From positions 1 through 44,612 of the forward strand of contig NZ_QRVG01000013.1 in the NCBI RefSeq assembly GCF_003459245.1: 44,612 bases of DNA, written 5' to 3'. How positions within the stretch are numbered: position 1 is the first letter of the stretch; each line of letters begins with the position of its first letter. Source of the DNA: Collinsella sp. AF23-2. Its GTDB lineage: Bacteria; Actinomycetota; Coriobacteriia; Coriobacteriales; Coriobacteriaceae. This document shows, one piece after another, positions 9,779-18,599 of the stretch. Position numbers and translations under genes: made by a program. A model generated the notes under the pieces. It had not been told where the DNA came from and did not search any database. It saw only the letters and a list, made by a program, of their open reading frames with translations.

Positions 9779-11161
9779 ATGCACAAGGTGTATTACCATC
9801 CTGAGGGAATTTGGGTAGGCGACATCATGCCGTACGGCGAGGACGGCACGTTCTATCTCTATCATCAGCGTGACACGCGTAACCCCGAACCTTTCGGAGA
9901 GCCGTTTGGCTGGGCACTCGCTACGACCAAGGATTTCGTCAACTACAAGGACTTTGGCGAGAGCCTTGAGCGTGGCGGCGACGAGGAAGTCGACCAGTAC
10001 ATTTATGCCGGCACGGTGTTTAAGGTGGGCGACAAGTACCATGCGCTCTACACTGGTTGCAATCGCGATAAGGTCCGCGCACGTTTGATGAAGCAGGTTC
10101 TTCTTCACGCAACGAGCGACGACGCCGTCAAGTGGGAGAAGAACATCGCCGAGACGCTGCTTCCGCCCCAGGAGGGTTACGATGACCGCAACTGGCGCGA
10201 TCCCTTTGTGCTTTGGGATGAGGAGAACGAAGAGTACATGCTCATCCTCGGCACGCGTGTGGGCGAGGACAAGCGTCTGATGACCGGCCGCCTGGTCAAG
10301 TTCACCTCCAAGGATCTGACCAACTGGGAGTTCCAGGGCGACTGGTGGAACCCGGGCCTGTACACCATGTTTGAGATGCCTGATCTCTTTAAGATGGGCG
10401 ACTGGTGGTACCTCGTCTTTTCCGAGTACAGCGACGGCAACAAGACCCGTTACCGCATGTCCAAGTCCATCAACGGTCCTTGGATTACCCCCGCTGACGA
10501 CTCCTTCGACGGCCGCGCGTACTACGCTGCTCGCACCGCATTCGATGGCGAGCGTCGCGTTCTCTTTGGTTGGGTTCCTACGCGTGACGAGGGCGGCGAC
10601 CCCAGCTCTTACCTATGGGGTGGCACCTTTATGCCCCTCGAGATCGTTCAGCGTGCCGACGGAACGCTCGGCACCAAGCTCCCCGACAGCATGCTTGGCG
10701 CCTTTGGCGAGGCTAAGGCAGTCGAGACCTTTGAGCTTTCCTGCGAGTCGGGCAAGGTCGAGCAGGTGCTCGCCGCGGATGCCGGCTCCACCTACTTGCT
10801 CGATGCCGACATTGAGCTCGGCGGTAACGCTGCCGGCTTCTCGGTCAAGTTCGCCGAGGACGCCGAGACTGGTCTTGCCTATGAGTTCCGCGCCAACCTG
10901 CGCGAGGGCAAGCTCGAGTTCACGCCGGCTCCCCAGTACCCGTGGTTCCAGGTCAACAACATGGGCCTCGAGCGTCCGTTGTTCTTTAAGGGCGAGGGCA
11001 CTCACCATGTGCGTCTGGTCGTCGACGACGACATCGCGACCATCTTTGTCGATGATGTTGCGCTCAACGCTCGCTTCTGCAACAAGCAGGGCCAGGGTGT
11101 GGCGCTTACCGTCACCGACGGTGCGCTCAAGTGCGCAAACGCAACGATCGCGTCTCTGTAG
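9779..11161 (+). CDS. GH32-like glycosidase (clan GH-J fold)
   Basis: A 460-residue protein with five-bladed beta-propeller motifs of GH32-type fructosidases and a C-terminal beta-sandwich (about 310-460). Putative catalytic residues are nucleophile Asp15 in WVGDIMPY, the transition-state Asp141 in WRDPF and acid/base Glu199 in FEMPDLF. The nucleophile motif is unusual: classical GH32 enzymes have WMNDPNG, as the neighbour at 12760 does. It may therefore act on a different fructoside or linkage. No signal peptide is seen, so it should be cytoplasmic and act on imported sugar. The ATG at 9779 follows AGGAAG; an upstream in-frame GTG at 9761 has no ribosome site. It heads the LacI-controlled cassette. 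Confidence 0.82.
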   Translation: MHKVYYHPEGIWVGDIMPYGEDGTFYLYHQRDTRNPEPFGEPFGWALATTKDFVNYKDFGESLERGGDEEVDQYIYAGTVFKVGDKYHALYTGCNRDKVRARLMKQVLLHATSDDAVKWEKNIAETLLPPQEGYDDRNWRDPFVLWDEENEEYMLILGTRVGEDKRLMTGRLVKFTSKDLTNWEFQGDWWNPGLYTMFEMPDLFKMGDWWYLVFSEYSDGNKTRYRMSKSINGPWITPADDSFDGRAYYAARTAFDGERRVLFGWVPTRDEGGDPSSYLWGGTFMPLEIVQRADGTLGTKLPDSMLGAFGEAKAVETFELSCESGKVEQVLAADAGSTYLLDADIELGGNAAGFSVKFAEDAETGLAYEFRANLREGKLEFTPAPQYPWFQVNNMGLERPLFFKGEGTHHVRLVVDDDIATIFVDDVALNARFCNKQGQGVALTVTDGALKCANATIASL

Positions 11162-11206
11162 CGGCAACGAACCGTTTTATGATTTAGAAAAGGAATGGAG
11201 AAGAAC

Positions 11207-12658
11207 ATGGACTACAAGGCAGTGTCCCAGCAAGTCGTCGACAACGTCGGCGGACTGGAGAACATCGAGGGCGCCACGCATTGCGTGACCCGTCTGCGTC
11301 TGGTGCTCAAGGATACGAGCAAATACAACAAGGCCGAGCTCGAGAACATCGATGGCGTCAAGGGCGTGCTGTACAACAGCGGCCAGCTCATGATCATCTT
11401 CGGTACCGGTACCGTCAACAAGGTTTACGATGAGTTTATGGCTCTGACGGGCGTTAAGGAGATCAGTGCTTCCGAGGTCAAGGGCGCCGAGGCGGACAAG
11501 AAGGGCAAGTTCTTCTCGGTCCTCAAGGTATTCTCGGACATCTTTATCCCCATCATTCCCGCCTTCGTCGGCGCTGCAATCATCATCGGCCTTAAGTCGC
11601 TGATCGTTGCCAACGGCCTCTTTGGCATGGAAGGCAGCCTCGCCGATCACAGCGAGTTCCTCAAGAACCTCGCAAGCTTCTTTGCCATTATCGCCACCAC
11701 GTTCGACTACCTGCCTGTCCTGGTTATGTACAGCGCGGTCAAGCGTTTTGGCGGTAACCCGATCCTGGGCATCCTCGTCGGTATCGTCATGGTTCACCCG
11801 AGCCTTATGAACCGCAACACGTTCGTTATGGACCCGACGGGTGCTGAGTACTGGAACTTCGGTCCGCTATCCATTCCCATGGTTGCTTTCCAGGGCGGTG
11901 TGTTCCCCGCAATCCTGACTGCCTGGTTTATGGCCAAGGTCGAGAAGATTGCCCAGAAGTACATCCCCGAGGTCGTTTCGTTCGTCTTTGTCCCGACCGT
12001 TACCCTGATTCTTGCTAACGTTGCCCTGTTCACCGTGTTCGGCCCGCTCGGCAACCTGATCGGTGACGTCCTCGCCGGCGTAATCGATATCCTGTACAAC
12101 AGGATGGGCGTCTTTGGTGCCTTTGTCTTCGCCGCGTTCCTGCAGCCGCTCGTCGTTACCGGTACGCATCAGTTCATCCAGGGTATCGAGGCCAACCTCG
12201 TTGCCACGACCGGCTTCAACTACATCCAGGCCATCTGGTCGGTTTCCATCATCGCCCAGGGCGGCGGCGCCATCGGCATGTACCTCATTCACAAGAAGCA
12301 TTCCAAAGAGCGCAACATTTGCATGTCGTCCTTTATCCCGACGCTGGTCGGTATCTCCGAGCCCGCAATCTTTGCTGCAAACATGCGCTACTCGATTATT
12401 CCGTTCATCTGCGCATGCATCGGTGCAGGCTGCGGCGGTGCCTTCGTGAAGCTCTTTGAGGTGCGCGCCATCGGTCAGGGTCTGACCGGCGTGCTTGGCC
12501 TGCTCATCGTCACGCCCGAGACGCTCGTGTGGTATGTGGCTGGCAATCTCATCGCCTTTATCGTGCCGATCGTCTTGATCTTTGCCTACAACAAGGCAAA
12601 GGGCGTGCCGACCACTGATGAAGAGGGCGCTGGTGCTGGCTTTGATGTCAGCTTCTAG
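11207..12658 (+). CDS. PTS permease EIIBC, sucrose/beta-glucoside family
   Basis: A 483-residue membrane component of a sugar phosphotransferase system. The N-terminal EIIB domain carries its phosphorylated cysteine at about Cys26 (ATHCVTRLRLVLKD). The EIIC domain with about ten membrane helices begins near residue 100 and contains GTHQFIQGIEANL and ISEPAIFAANMR. There is no EIIA domain, so phosphate must come from an EIIA encoded elsewhere. The start chosen is the ATG at 11207 behind GGAG; the ATG at 11195 overlaps that site. Sitting between two GH32-type genes it most likely imports sucrose or a related fructoside as the 6-phosphate. Confidence 0.9.
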   Translation: MDYKAVSQQVVDNVGGLENIEGATHCVTRLRLVLKDTSKYNKAELENIDGVKGVLYNSGQLMIIFGTGTVNKVYDEFMALTGVKEISASEVKGAEADKKGKFFSVLKVFSDIFIPIIPAFVGAAIIIGLKSLIVANGLFGMEGSLADHSEFLKNLASFFAIIATTFDYLPVLVMYSAVKRFGGNPILGILVGIVMVHPSLMNRNTFVMDPTGAEYWNFGPLSIPMVAFQGGVFPAILTAWFMAKVEKIAQKYIPEVVSFVFVPTVTLILANVALFTVFGPLGNLIGDVLAGVIDILYNRMGVFGAFVFAAFLQPLVVTGTHQFIQGIEANLVATTGFNYIQAIWSVSIIAQGGGAIGMYLIHKKHSKERNICMSSFIPTLVGISEPAIFAANMRYSIIPFICACIGAGCGGAFVKLFEVRAIGQGLTGVLGLLIVTPETLVWYVAGNLIAFIVPIVLIFAYNKAKGVPTTDEEGAGAGFDVSF

Positions 12659-12695
12659 TTGAGCCGTTCAGCGTAATCTGAGGATAAGTCCATTT

Positions 12696-12737
12696 GGGGA
12701 AGGGCGTTCGACTCGTGTGAGTCGAGCGTCCTTCCCC
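12696..12737 (+). other. Strong intercistronic hairpin inside the fructoside operon
   Basis: GGGGAAGG at the base and TCGACTC/GAGTCGA near the loop give a long stem closed by GTGT, from 12696 to 12737. There is no T-run behind it and the next gene starts 23 bases later. It may protect the upstream EIIBC message or reduce expression of the hydrolase gene. Confidence 0.6.
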
Positions 12738-12759
12738 ATAGACGAGAAAGTCAACGGCG

Positions 12760-14202
12760 ATGTTTAATCAAAAAAATAAGGTGACACGCGCGGACTATGA
12801 GCAGTGGCGTGCCGGACAGGATGAGACGGCGGGTCGCATCGCGTCCGACCCCGATAGGCTCCTGTTCCATGTGGAGCCTGAGCTTGGCTGGCTCAACGAC
12901 CCCAACGGTTTGGTGCAGATCGGTGATACGTATCACATCTATCACCAATACGATCCATTCGATGCTGCGCATGGCGGTCCAGTGCTTTGGAATCATCTGA
13001 CAACAAAGGATTTTGTGACGTACGAGAATCGCGGCCCTGTGCTGTTCCCCGATTCCGATTTGGATTCGAGCGGAGCGTATTCTGGTTCTGCCTTTGTACA
13101 CGACGGCAAGATTCACTACTTCTATACCGGCAACGTCAAGCATTTTGACCGCGATGATTACGACTACGTGTTGACGGGCCGTGAGCAAAACCAGATTCAT
13201 GTGGTTGCCGAGAACCCCGACGAATTGGGCGAGAAGCGCATAGCTGTTGGGCCGGTCGATTACCCCGACGATATCGGTACGCACGTGCGTGATCCCAAAA
13301 TCCTTGAACACGATGGTATCTACTACATGGTTCTGGGCGCTCGTACGAAAGACGACCGCGGCTGCGTGCTTGTCTATACCTCGAGCAATCTAGAGGACTG
13401 GAGCTATGCGACGCGCATTGAGTTGGGCGAGAAGTTTGGCTTTATGTGGGAGTGCCCCGATCTGTTTGAGCTCGATGGTGAGCTTATTCTCGTTTGCTGT
13501 CCGCAGGGTGTGTCCGCCGATGGATGGCGTTACCGCAATCCGCACCAGTGCGTGTGGTTTCCCATCGAGGCCGATTGGGAGGCGCCGAGTTTTAAGATCG
13601 CCGGGCAGGGCATGCCCCCGATGGTCGATGCCGGCTTTGATTTCTACGCACCGCAGTCTTTTGAGGATGCTGCGGGTCGGCGTTTGATGATCGGGTGGTC
13701 GGGTTGCCCCGATGCGACGGCAAAAAGCCCGACGGTGGCACGCGGGTGGCAGTGCGCGTTGACGGTGCCGAGAAAACTGAGCATGCGCGATGGTAAGCTC
13801 TGTCAGCAGCCGGTGCACGAGATTGAGAGGATGCGCGGCGACTGCGTTTGCGCGACAGGCGGTGAAACCGTTGAGGAGCCGGGCCGCCTGTTTGATCTTG
13901 TGGTTTCCTGTGAGGGCGCCCAGGTGATCGAGCTCGAAATCCGCAAGGGTGTCTTTGTGCGCTATGCAGACGGGATGCTTACCCTCGACATGGGTGACGA
14001 AGGCTATGGGCGCGACCAGAGGTCGATCGAGCTCAGCGAGCTTCGCGACCTGCGCGTGCTTTCGGACACTACGATGGTCGAGATTTTTGCAAATGGCGGC
14101 GAGGCGGCACTTACGAGCCGTACCTATTCGCCGGCGGTTCCGGCGATGGAGCTGCACGCCGAGGGTGCGGCATCGATGAATTTCTACCGCCTCGTGCATT
14201 AA
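12760..14202 (+). CDS. scrB: GH32 sucrose-6-phosphate hydrolase / beta-fructofuranosidase
   Basis: A 480-residue GH32 enzyme with the full catalytic set: nucleophile Asp47 in WLNDPNG, Asp178 in VRDPK and acid/base Glu231 in WECPDLF. The C-terminal beta-sandwich is about residues 340-480. There is no signal peptide. Next to a PTS permease its natural substrate is probably sucrose 6-phosphate or another phosphorylated fructoside, split to fructose and a sugar 6-phosphate. The start at 12760 has only a weak GAGAAAG upstream, and a strong hairpin precedes it, so translation may be limited. The symbol rests on family and context. Confidence 0.87.
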   Translation: MFNQKNKVTRADYEQWRAGQDETAGRIASDPDRLLFHVEPELGWLNDPNGLVQIGDTYHIYHQYDPFDAAHGGPVLWNHLTTKDFVTYENRGPVLFPDSDLDSSGAYSGSAFVHDGKIHYFYTGNVKHFDRDDYDYVLTGREQNQIHVVAENPDELGEKRIAVGPVDYPDDIGTHVRDPKILEHDGIYYMVLGARTKDDRGCVLVYTSSNLEDWSYATRIELGEKFGFMWECPDLFELDGELILVCCPQGVSADGWRYRNPHQCVWFPIEADWEAPSFKIAGQGMPPMVDAGFDFYAPQSFEDAAGRRLMIGWSGCPDATAKSPTVARGWQCALTVPRKLSMRDGKLCQQPVHEIERMRGDCVCATGGETVEEPGRLFDLVVSCEGAQVIELEIRKGVFVRYADGMLTLDMGDEGYGRDQRSIELSELRDLRVLSDTTMVEIFANGGEAALTSRTYSPAVPAMELHAEGAASMNFYRLVH

Positions 14203-14354
14203 CCGTGCGTGGAGCACGATTGGATTTGCTGGACGGAATGTGTCGCAGTTGTCGCGGCCAACTACCGCTTACCGCATATAGCGACCGTTTGCGGAATAAG
14301 TAACCCTCCTTAATAAACCGTGTGGAATCCTAGATAAGCACGGAGTTTTCCAGG

Positions 14355-14396
14355 GAGACGCTGTCCTTTGTTGTGTGCAAGGGGCGGCGTCTCTTT
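14355..14396 (+). terminator. Probable terminator after the fructoside operon
   Basis: GAGACGC (14355-14361) pairs with GCGTCTC (14387-14393), followed by TTT. The T-run is short and the loop long, so efficiency is uncertain. It lies 150 bp past the hydrolase stop and before degV. Confidence 0.4.
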
Positions 14397-14478
14397 GGCG
14401 CTTGGACGCCGTTGTGCAACAGTGCGGCGGCGCGTGCCATGTATTGAAAAGCCAATGTCGAGATGGGTCGTGATAATA

Positions 14479-15333
14479 ATGGGCAAGTACGTAATCGTGG
14501 TTGAGTCTGGGTCGGATGTGACGCCGGAGCTCTGCGAGCGCTACGGCATCGTGCGCGTGCCCATGCATGTCACGATTGGTGACGAGACCGTCGAGGACGG
14601 CTCGATCGATCCGCTCGAGATTTATTCGCGCTGCAACGAGTTTGGCGTGATGCCCAAGACCAGCGGCTGCGCGCCTGCGGATTTTGCTCACGTGTACGAC
14701 CGCATTCACGCTGAGCAGCCCGATGCGACTATTCTGCATCTCGCGTATTCCGAGGCCACGACCTGCTCGCATCAATCATCGAAGATCGCCGCCAAGGGTC
14801 GCGACTACGTGTTCTCTATGGACACGCGCTTTGTCTCGGTAGGCCAGTCGCTCGTTGTCGTCGAGACCGCCAAATACATCGAGGCTCACCCCGATGCCAC
14901 CGTCGACGAGATCTTTGCATTTACGAATTCCGTCATGGACCGCGTGCTGCTGGGCTTTGTTCCTACCGATCTTGCCTTTCTTAAGGCGGGCGGTCGCTTG
15001 TCCAACGTCGCATTCCTTGGCGCCCATCTGCTCAAGATTAAGCCCTGCATTGAGGTGACGGGCGGCAAGTTCGTGGCGACCAAGAAGTTCCGCGGCTCTA
15101 TGCTCAAGTGCGCCCGCGCCTTTATTGACCACATGGTTGCGAAGGGCGAGATTGACTACTCGCACATTGGCCTGGCGTATTCGGTGGGCCTTTCCCAGGA
15201 GCTGCGCGATGACATGGAGGTCTATGCGCATGATCTGGGCTTTAAGGACGTTACCTGGACTCAGGTCGGCGGCGTCATCTCGAGCCATTGCGGCCCGACC
15301 GCCTTAGGTGCGGTGCTCACGCTTAAGGCGTAA
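14479..15333 (+). CDS. DegV-family fatty-acid-binding protein
   Basis: A 284-residue DegV protein, a family that binds fatty acids and, in Firmicutes, supplies acyl chains to fatty-acid kinase FakA. The N-terminal VIVVESGSDVTPELCERYGI with VPMHV and DG is typical. SGCAPADFAHVY, FLKAGGRLS and the C-terminal HCGPTALG (ligand loop) are also present. FakA is not seen in this window. I prefer the ATG at 14479, which gives the family-typical N terminus; longer in-frame starts would add 37 unconserved residues. The ribosome site is weak. Confidence 0.88.
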   Translation: MGKYVIVVESGSDVTPELCERYGIVRVPMHVTIGDETVEDGSIDPLEIYSRCNEFGVMPKTSGCAPADFAHVYDRIHAEQPDATILHLAYSEATTCSHQSSKIAAKGRDYVFSMDTRFVSVGQSLVVVETAKYIEAHPDATVDEIFAFTNSVMDRVLLGFVPTDLAFLKAGGRLSNVAFLGAHLLKIKPCIEVTGGKFVATKKFRGSMLKCARAFIDHMVAKGEIDYSHIGLAYSVGLSQELRDDMEVYAHDLGFKDVTWTQVGGVISSHCGPTALGAVLTLKA

Positions 15334-15375
15334 AGGCCGCAGGCGAGCGTTCTTCAGCCTGACATCTCGACGTAG

Positions 15376-15397
15376 CCCCCAGCCATGGTGATGGGGG
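15376..15397 (+). terminator. Possible terminator after degV
   Basis: CCCCCA (15376-15381) and TGGGGG (15392-15397) form a 6-bp stem 40 bases after the degV stop. No strong T-run follows, so it is only a candidate. Confidence 0.35.
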
Positions 15398-15507
15398 ATA
15401 GATTAAAACGTGCCGTTCTAGTCCGAGACGTTTAAACGCAAACGCATGGGCTAGAATGACTCTGGCATTTTAATTGGTTGCATCCAAGGAGAGGCAAGGT
15501 AGCGCGA

Positions 15508-16326
15508 ATGGCAGAAATGACGCTTGAGGGTGTGGACGCTCGTCCCGAGGACTCTGCGTTTGCCCTTGGCCGCGTGCATTCGATCGAGACGATGGGAACG
15601 GTCGACGGACCCGGCATCCGCTTTGTGGTGTTTGTTCAGGGCTGTCCCATGCGCTGCGCGTATTGCCACAATCCCGATACCTGGTCGGTCAACGGCGGCA
15701 CCATGGTGACCGTCGAACACCTGATGGATGAGTTCCAGAGTAACCACGAGTTCTATCGCAGCGGTGGCATTACGGTGTCCGGCGGCGAGCCGCTCCTGCA
15801 GCCCGAGTTTTTGGCCGATCTGTTTCGTGCTATGCATAACAACCCCGATGGCCGTGTACATACCTGCCTAGATAGCTGTGGCTATGCATTTGACCCCAAC
15901 CACCCCGAGAAGTTCGATGCCGTGCTCAACGAGACCGACATGGTACTGCTCGATATTAAGCATGCCGACCCGGTCGAGCATAAAAAGCTGACCGGTTGCG
16001 ATCCCGCACGCATCTTGGCGTTCGGCGATGAACTTGCACGTCGCAAGATCAAGGTCGTTATCCGCCACGTGGTGGTGCCGGGCATTACCGACACGGTGGA
16101 GGAGTGCGAGAAGCTCGGTCGCCTCATCGCTCCATGGCACAACGTGGTGGGCCTGGAAATGCTGCCGTATCACACGATGGGTGTCGTCAAGTACGAGCAA
16201 CTGGGCATTCCCTATAAGCTTGAGGGCGTACCTCAGATGGATACCGCGCGCATGCCCGAGCTGCGCAATGCCGTTATGGCCGGTATGAAAAAGCGCCGTG
16301 CGGAGCTCAGGTCGGCCATCGGCTAA
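15508..16326 (+). CDS. pflA: Pyruvate formate-lyase activating enzyme (radical SAM)
   Basis: A 272-residue radical SAM activase that installs the glycyl radical on PFL using S-adenosylmethionine and a [4Fe-4S] cluster. The cluster motif is CPMRCAYC (Cys46, Cys50, Cys53). The phrase ETMGTVDGPGIRFVVFVQGC precedes it, and TVSGGEPLLQPEF supplies the SAM-binding GGE. In this organism its target should be Gly58 of the separate radical-domain protein at 8032. It is not adjacent to the PFL genes: the LacI/fructoside cassette and degV lie between. The start at 15508 follows an AAGGAG; an upstream TTG is in frame but poorer. Confidence 0.95.
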   Translation: MAEMTLEGVDARPEDSAFALGRVHSIETMGTVDGPGIRFVVFVQGCPMRCAYCHNPDTWSVNGGTMVTVEHLMDEFQSNHEFYRSGGITVSGGEPLLQPEFLADLFRAMHNNPDGRVHTCLDSCGYAFDPNHPEKFDAVLNETDMVLLDIKHADPVEHKKLTGCDPARILAFGDELARRKIKVVIRHVVVPGITDTVEECEKLGRLIAPWHNVVGLEMLPYHTMGVVKYEQLGIPYKLEGVPQMDTARMPELRNAVMAGMKKRRAELRSAIG

Positions 16327-16452
16327 CAAGCCATTTTTGCCCCTTTATGATACCCGAGCTGTACTGGCCTAACGGCTTGGTGCTGACACGGTTGAGCCAA
16401 AATGCTGGTACCATACCGTGGATAAGCAATTTGCACGGATTTGGGGGATGGC

Positions 16453-17193
16453 ATGGCAACCATCGCGATCATAGGCGCACTCGAAAAAGAGGTTGCGCAG
16501 ATTAAGGAAGAGCTGAGTGGCACGCATGAGTCGCAGGAGGCGGGCTTGACCGTTGTGAACGGTGGGCTTTCGGGTCTGACAGTAGTCGCCACGACGGCAG
16601 GCATGGGGACCGTGAACGCCGCTGCCGCAACGCAGCATCTCATCAGCAAATACGCCCCGCAGGCCGTTGTGTTTTCGGGCATTGCGGGCGGCCTAAACCC
16701 TAAACTCCATATTAACGACGTGGTTATAGGCAAGTGCCTGCGCTATCTGGATACCGATACGGCACTCATCGCCGAGTCCGCGCCGGGGCTCGAGGAGTTT
16801 GTCTCGACACCGGCGTTGGCTGATGTTGCCGCCGCCGTGCTTGCCGAGCATGGATTTGTGGATGCCTCGGCGGATGAGACTTCTGCGGAGAAGGACCCCA
16901 AGCAGTTCCTGTGTGGCACTATCGCCACGGGTGATCGCTTTGTTACGGGTGACGCCATGCGTAACGCTGCGATTGAGGCCACGCATGCCGATTGCGTCGA
17001 GATGGAGGGCGCGGCAATTGCGCACATCGCGGCCAAGAATGGTGTCGATTGCCTGGTACTGCGCGCTATCAGCGATAATTGTGACGAGGCATATGACGCG
17101 TTTTGCGAGCGCGAGTTCGATCTGGACGAGTACGCTCGCACCGCGAGCGGCATCACGCTTGACATCGTTCGTCGTATCGCCGCCGCGCAATAG
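16453..17193 (+). CDS. mtnN: 5'-methylthioadenosine/S-adenosylhomocysteine nucleosidase
   Basis: A 246-residue nucleosidase that cleaves MTA, SAH and 5'-deoxyadenosine, the last being a by-product of radical SAM enzymes such as PflA just upstream. Catalytic positions are visible: Glu13 in GALEKEV, Glu185 in VEMEGAAIAH and Asp208 in RAISDNCD, matching E. coli Glu12, Glu174 and Asp197. TTAGMGTVNAAAATQ and FSGIAGGL are family hallmarks. The ATG at 16453 is preceded by GGGGGA. There is an acidic insertion around residues 135-152 (DASADETSAEKDPK). Confidence 0.93.
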   Translation: MATIAIIGALEKEVAQIKEELSGTHESQEAGLTVVNGGLSGLTVVATTAGMGTVNAAAATQHLISKYAPQAVVFSGIAGGLNPKLHINDVVIGKCLRYLDTDTALIAESAPGLEEFVSTPALADVAAAVLAEHGFVDASADETSAEKDPKQFLCGTIATGDRFVTGDAMRNAAIEATHADCVEMEGAAIAHIAAKNGVDCLVLRAISDNCDEAYDAFCEREFDLDEYARTASGITLDIVRRIAAAQ

Positions 17194-17232
17194 CACGCCC
17201 GTTTTGTAAGAACCTACGACCAAGGAGTGTCC

Positions 17233-17823
17233 ATGGCCGATTCAATTAACTACCAGCTTGCCAAGTTCGTCGCCAGCTACGGCAAGGTTTCGCAGATTCC
17301 CGAGTCAACCTGTCCCGAGGTGAGCTTCGTCGGCCGCTCCAACGTGGGCAAGTCCTCCATCATGAACAAACTCTTTGGCCGCAAGAACCTGGTCAAGGTT
17401 TCGAGCACGCCGGGCAAGACGAGCAACATCAACTTTTTTGAGGCCGACGACGTGCATTTTGTGGACCTGCCGGGCTACGGTTTCGCCCGTCGTTCCAAGG
17501 CCGAGCGCGACCGCTGGGCTGAGCTTATCGGCGACTTCTTCGACTCAGAGCGCAGCTTTAACCTGGTTGTGTCGCTGGTGGACATTCGCCACGACCCCAG
17601 TAAACTCGACCATGACATGATCGACTACCTGCAGGGCAACGAGTTCAACTTTATCGTCTGCCTCACCAAAGCCGACAAGCTCAGCCGCACCCAACAGGCC
17701 CGCCAGGCAGCAGCCATCAAAAAGCAGCTCAACGTCCCGGCTGAGAACGTAATCATCACAAGCTCCCAGACCGGCGTGGGCATCGACGAACTCAAGCGCC
17801 GCATCGCCGAGGCCTGCCTTTAG
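17233..17823 (+). CDS. engB: Ribosome-biogenesis GTPase EngB (YsxC/YihA)
   Basis: A 196-residue circularly regular GTPase needed for assembly of the large ribosomal subunit. G1 is GRSNVGKSS (35-43), the G2 region STPGKTSNINFF, G3 VDLPGYGFA and G4 LTKADKLS. Length and order match the family. The start is the ATG at 17233, eight bases after AAGGAG; the GTG at 17227 overlaps that site. Past the stop a short stem (GGCCTG 17811-17816 with CAGGCC 17825-17830) lacks a T-run. Confidence 0.95.
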   Translation: MADSINYQLAKFVASYGKVSQIPESTCPEVSFVGRSNVGKSSIMNKLFGRKNLVKVSSTPGKTSNINFFEADDVHFVDLPGYGFARRSKAERDRWAELIGDFFDSERSFNLVVSLVDIRHDPSKLDHDMIDYLQGNEFNFIVCLTKADKLSRTQQARQAAAIKKQLNVPAENVIITSSQTGVGIDELKRRIAEACL

Positions 17824-17855
17824 TCAGGCCGCGGCCCCTCAAAAGCTCTTATCAA

Positions 17856-17900
17856 TATCACCTCAGTGATAGTTATTGGTAAACTATCACTGAAGTGATA
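17856..17900 (+). promoter_or_regulatory. Duplicated palindromic operator of the DUF3990/Xre module
   Basis: Two copies of the dyad TATCAC-N4-GTGATA lie at 17856-17871 and 17885-17900, centres 29 bp apart. They sit immediately before the ribosome site (TTTGGAGG) of the toxin-like gene, and a candidate promoter TTGGTA (17876-17881)/TATTTT (17899-17904) overlaps the second copy. Paired dyads about three helical turns apart suit cooperative repression by the Xre protein encoded second in the operon. Confidence 0.75.
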
Positions 17901-17915
17901 TTTTTGGAGGTCGAT

Positions 17916-18599
17916 ATGGAGCTTTGGCATGGGTCGGACGTTGTTGTTGATCATCCATCGTTGGATAAATGCAGACAATTCAATGACTATGGGCGCGGGT
18001 TTTATTGCACACCGCATGAGGAAATGGCAATGGAGTGGGCATGTCGAACCGAGTCTGATGGCATTGCCAATCGATATGAGCTTGATTTAGATGGCCTTTC
18101 GGTCTTGGATTTAGAGTCTGGGGAGTTTTCAATCCTCAATTGGCTTGCGATTTTGGCCGACAACCGGGAGTTTAATGTCTCGACGCCGCTGGCACGCGAA
18201 GGACTTCGGTATTTGCTGGACAACTGCCTGATTGATATTTCTCCTTATGACGTCATTCGAGGCTATCGCGCTGACGATTCCTACTTTTCGTTTGCAAGAC
18301 AGTTCGTTAACGGCATGATTTCGCTCAGGCAACTGCAGCGCATTATGTTTTTGGGGGATTTGGGCATTCAATATGCGCTTATGAGTGAGCGCGCGTTCTC
18401 GGCGATCAGGTTCCGCGATTGGAAGCAGGCCTCAGGAGCCGAGTTTTATCCCAAACGATTTGAGCGAGAACAGAACGCTCGACGAAAGTACCTGGATACG
18501 GTAAACGGATTTGACTCTGATGGTGTCGACATTAGGGATTTGATGGCAGGGAGGGTTGATTTAAATGATCCAAGAGTTAACGGATTGTGGGCCGAGTAG
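17916..18599 (+). CDS. DUF3990 protein, probable ADP-ribosyltransferase-fold toxin
   Basis: A 227-residue protein that fits the DUF3990 pattern: ELWHGSDVVVDHPS at the N terminus, NDYGRGFYCTPHEEMAMEWA at 24-43, then YDVIRGYRADDSYF and a C-terminal ALMSERAFSAIRF. The HGS and GFY-T elements resemble the NAD-binding half of ADP-ribosyltransferase-like folds, so modification of a host target is a reasonable inference, not shown. It starts at ATG 17916 after GGAGG and overlaps the following Xre gene by 35 bases. Composition is visibly less G+C-rich than the flanking genes and codons are less biased, suggesting acquisition by transfer. It is most likely the toxin of a toxin-antitoxin pair. Confidence 0.8.
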   Translation: MELWHGSDVVVDHPSLDKCRQFNDYGRGFYCTPHEEMAMEWACRTESDGIANRYELDLDGLSVLDLESGEFSILNWLAILADNREFNVSTPLAREGLRYLLDNCLIDISPYDVIRGYRADDSYFSFARQFVNGMISLRQLQRIMFLGDLGIQYALMSERAFSAIRFRDWKQASGAEFYPKRFEREQNARRKYLDTVNGFDSDGVDIRDLMAGRVDLNDPRVNGLWAE

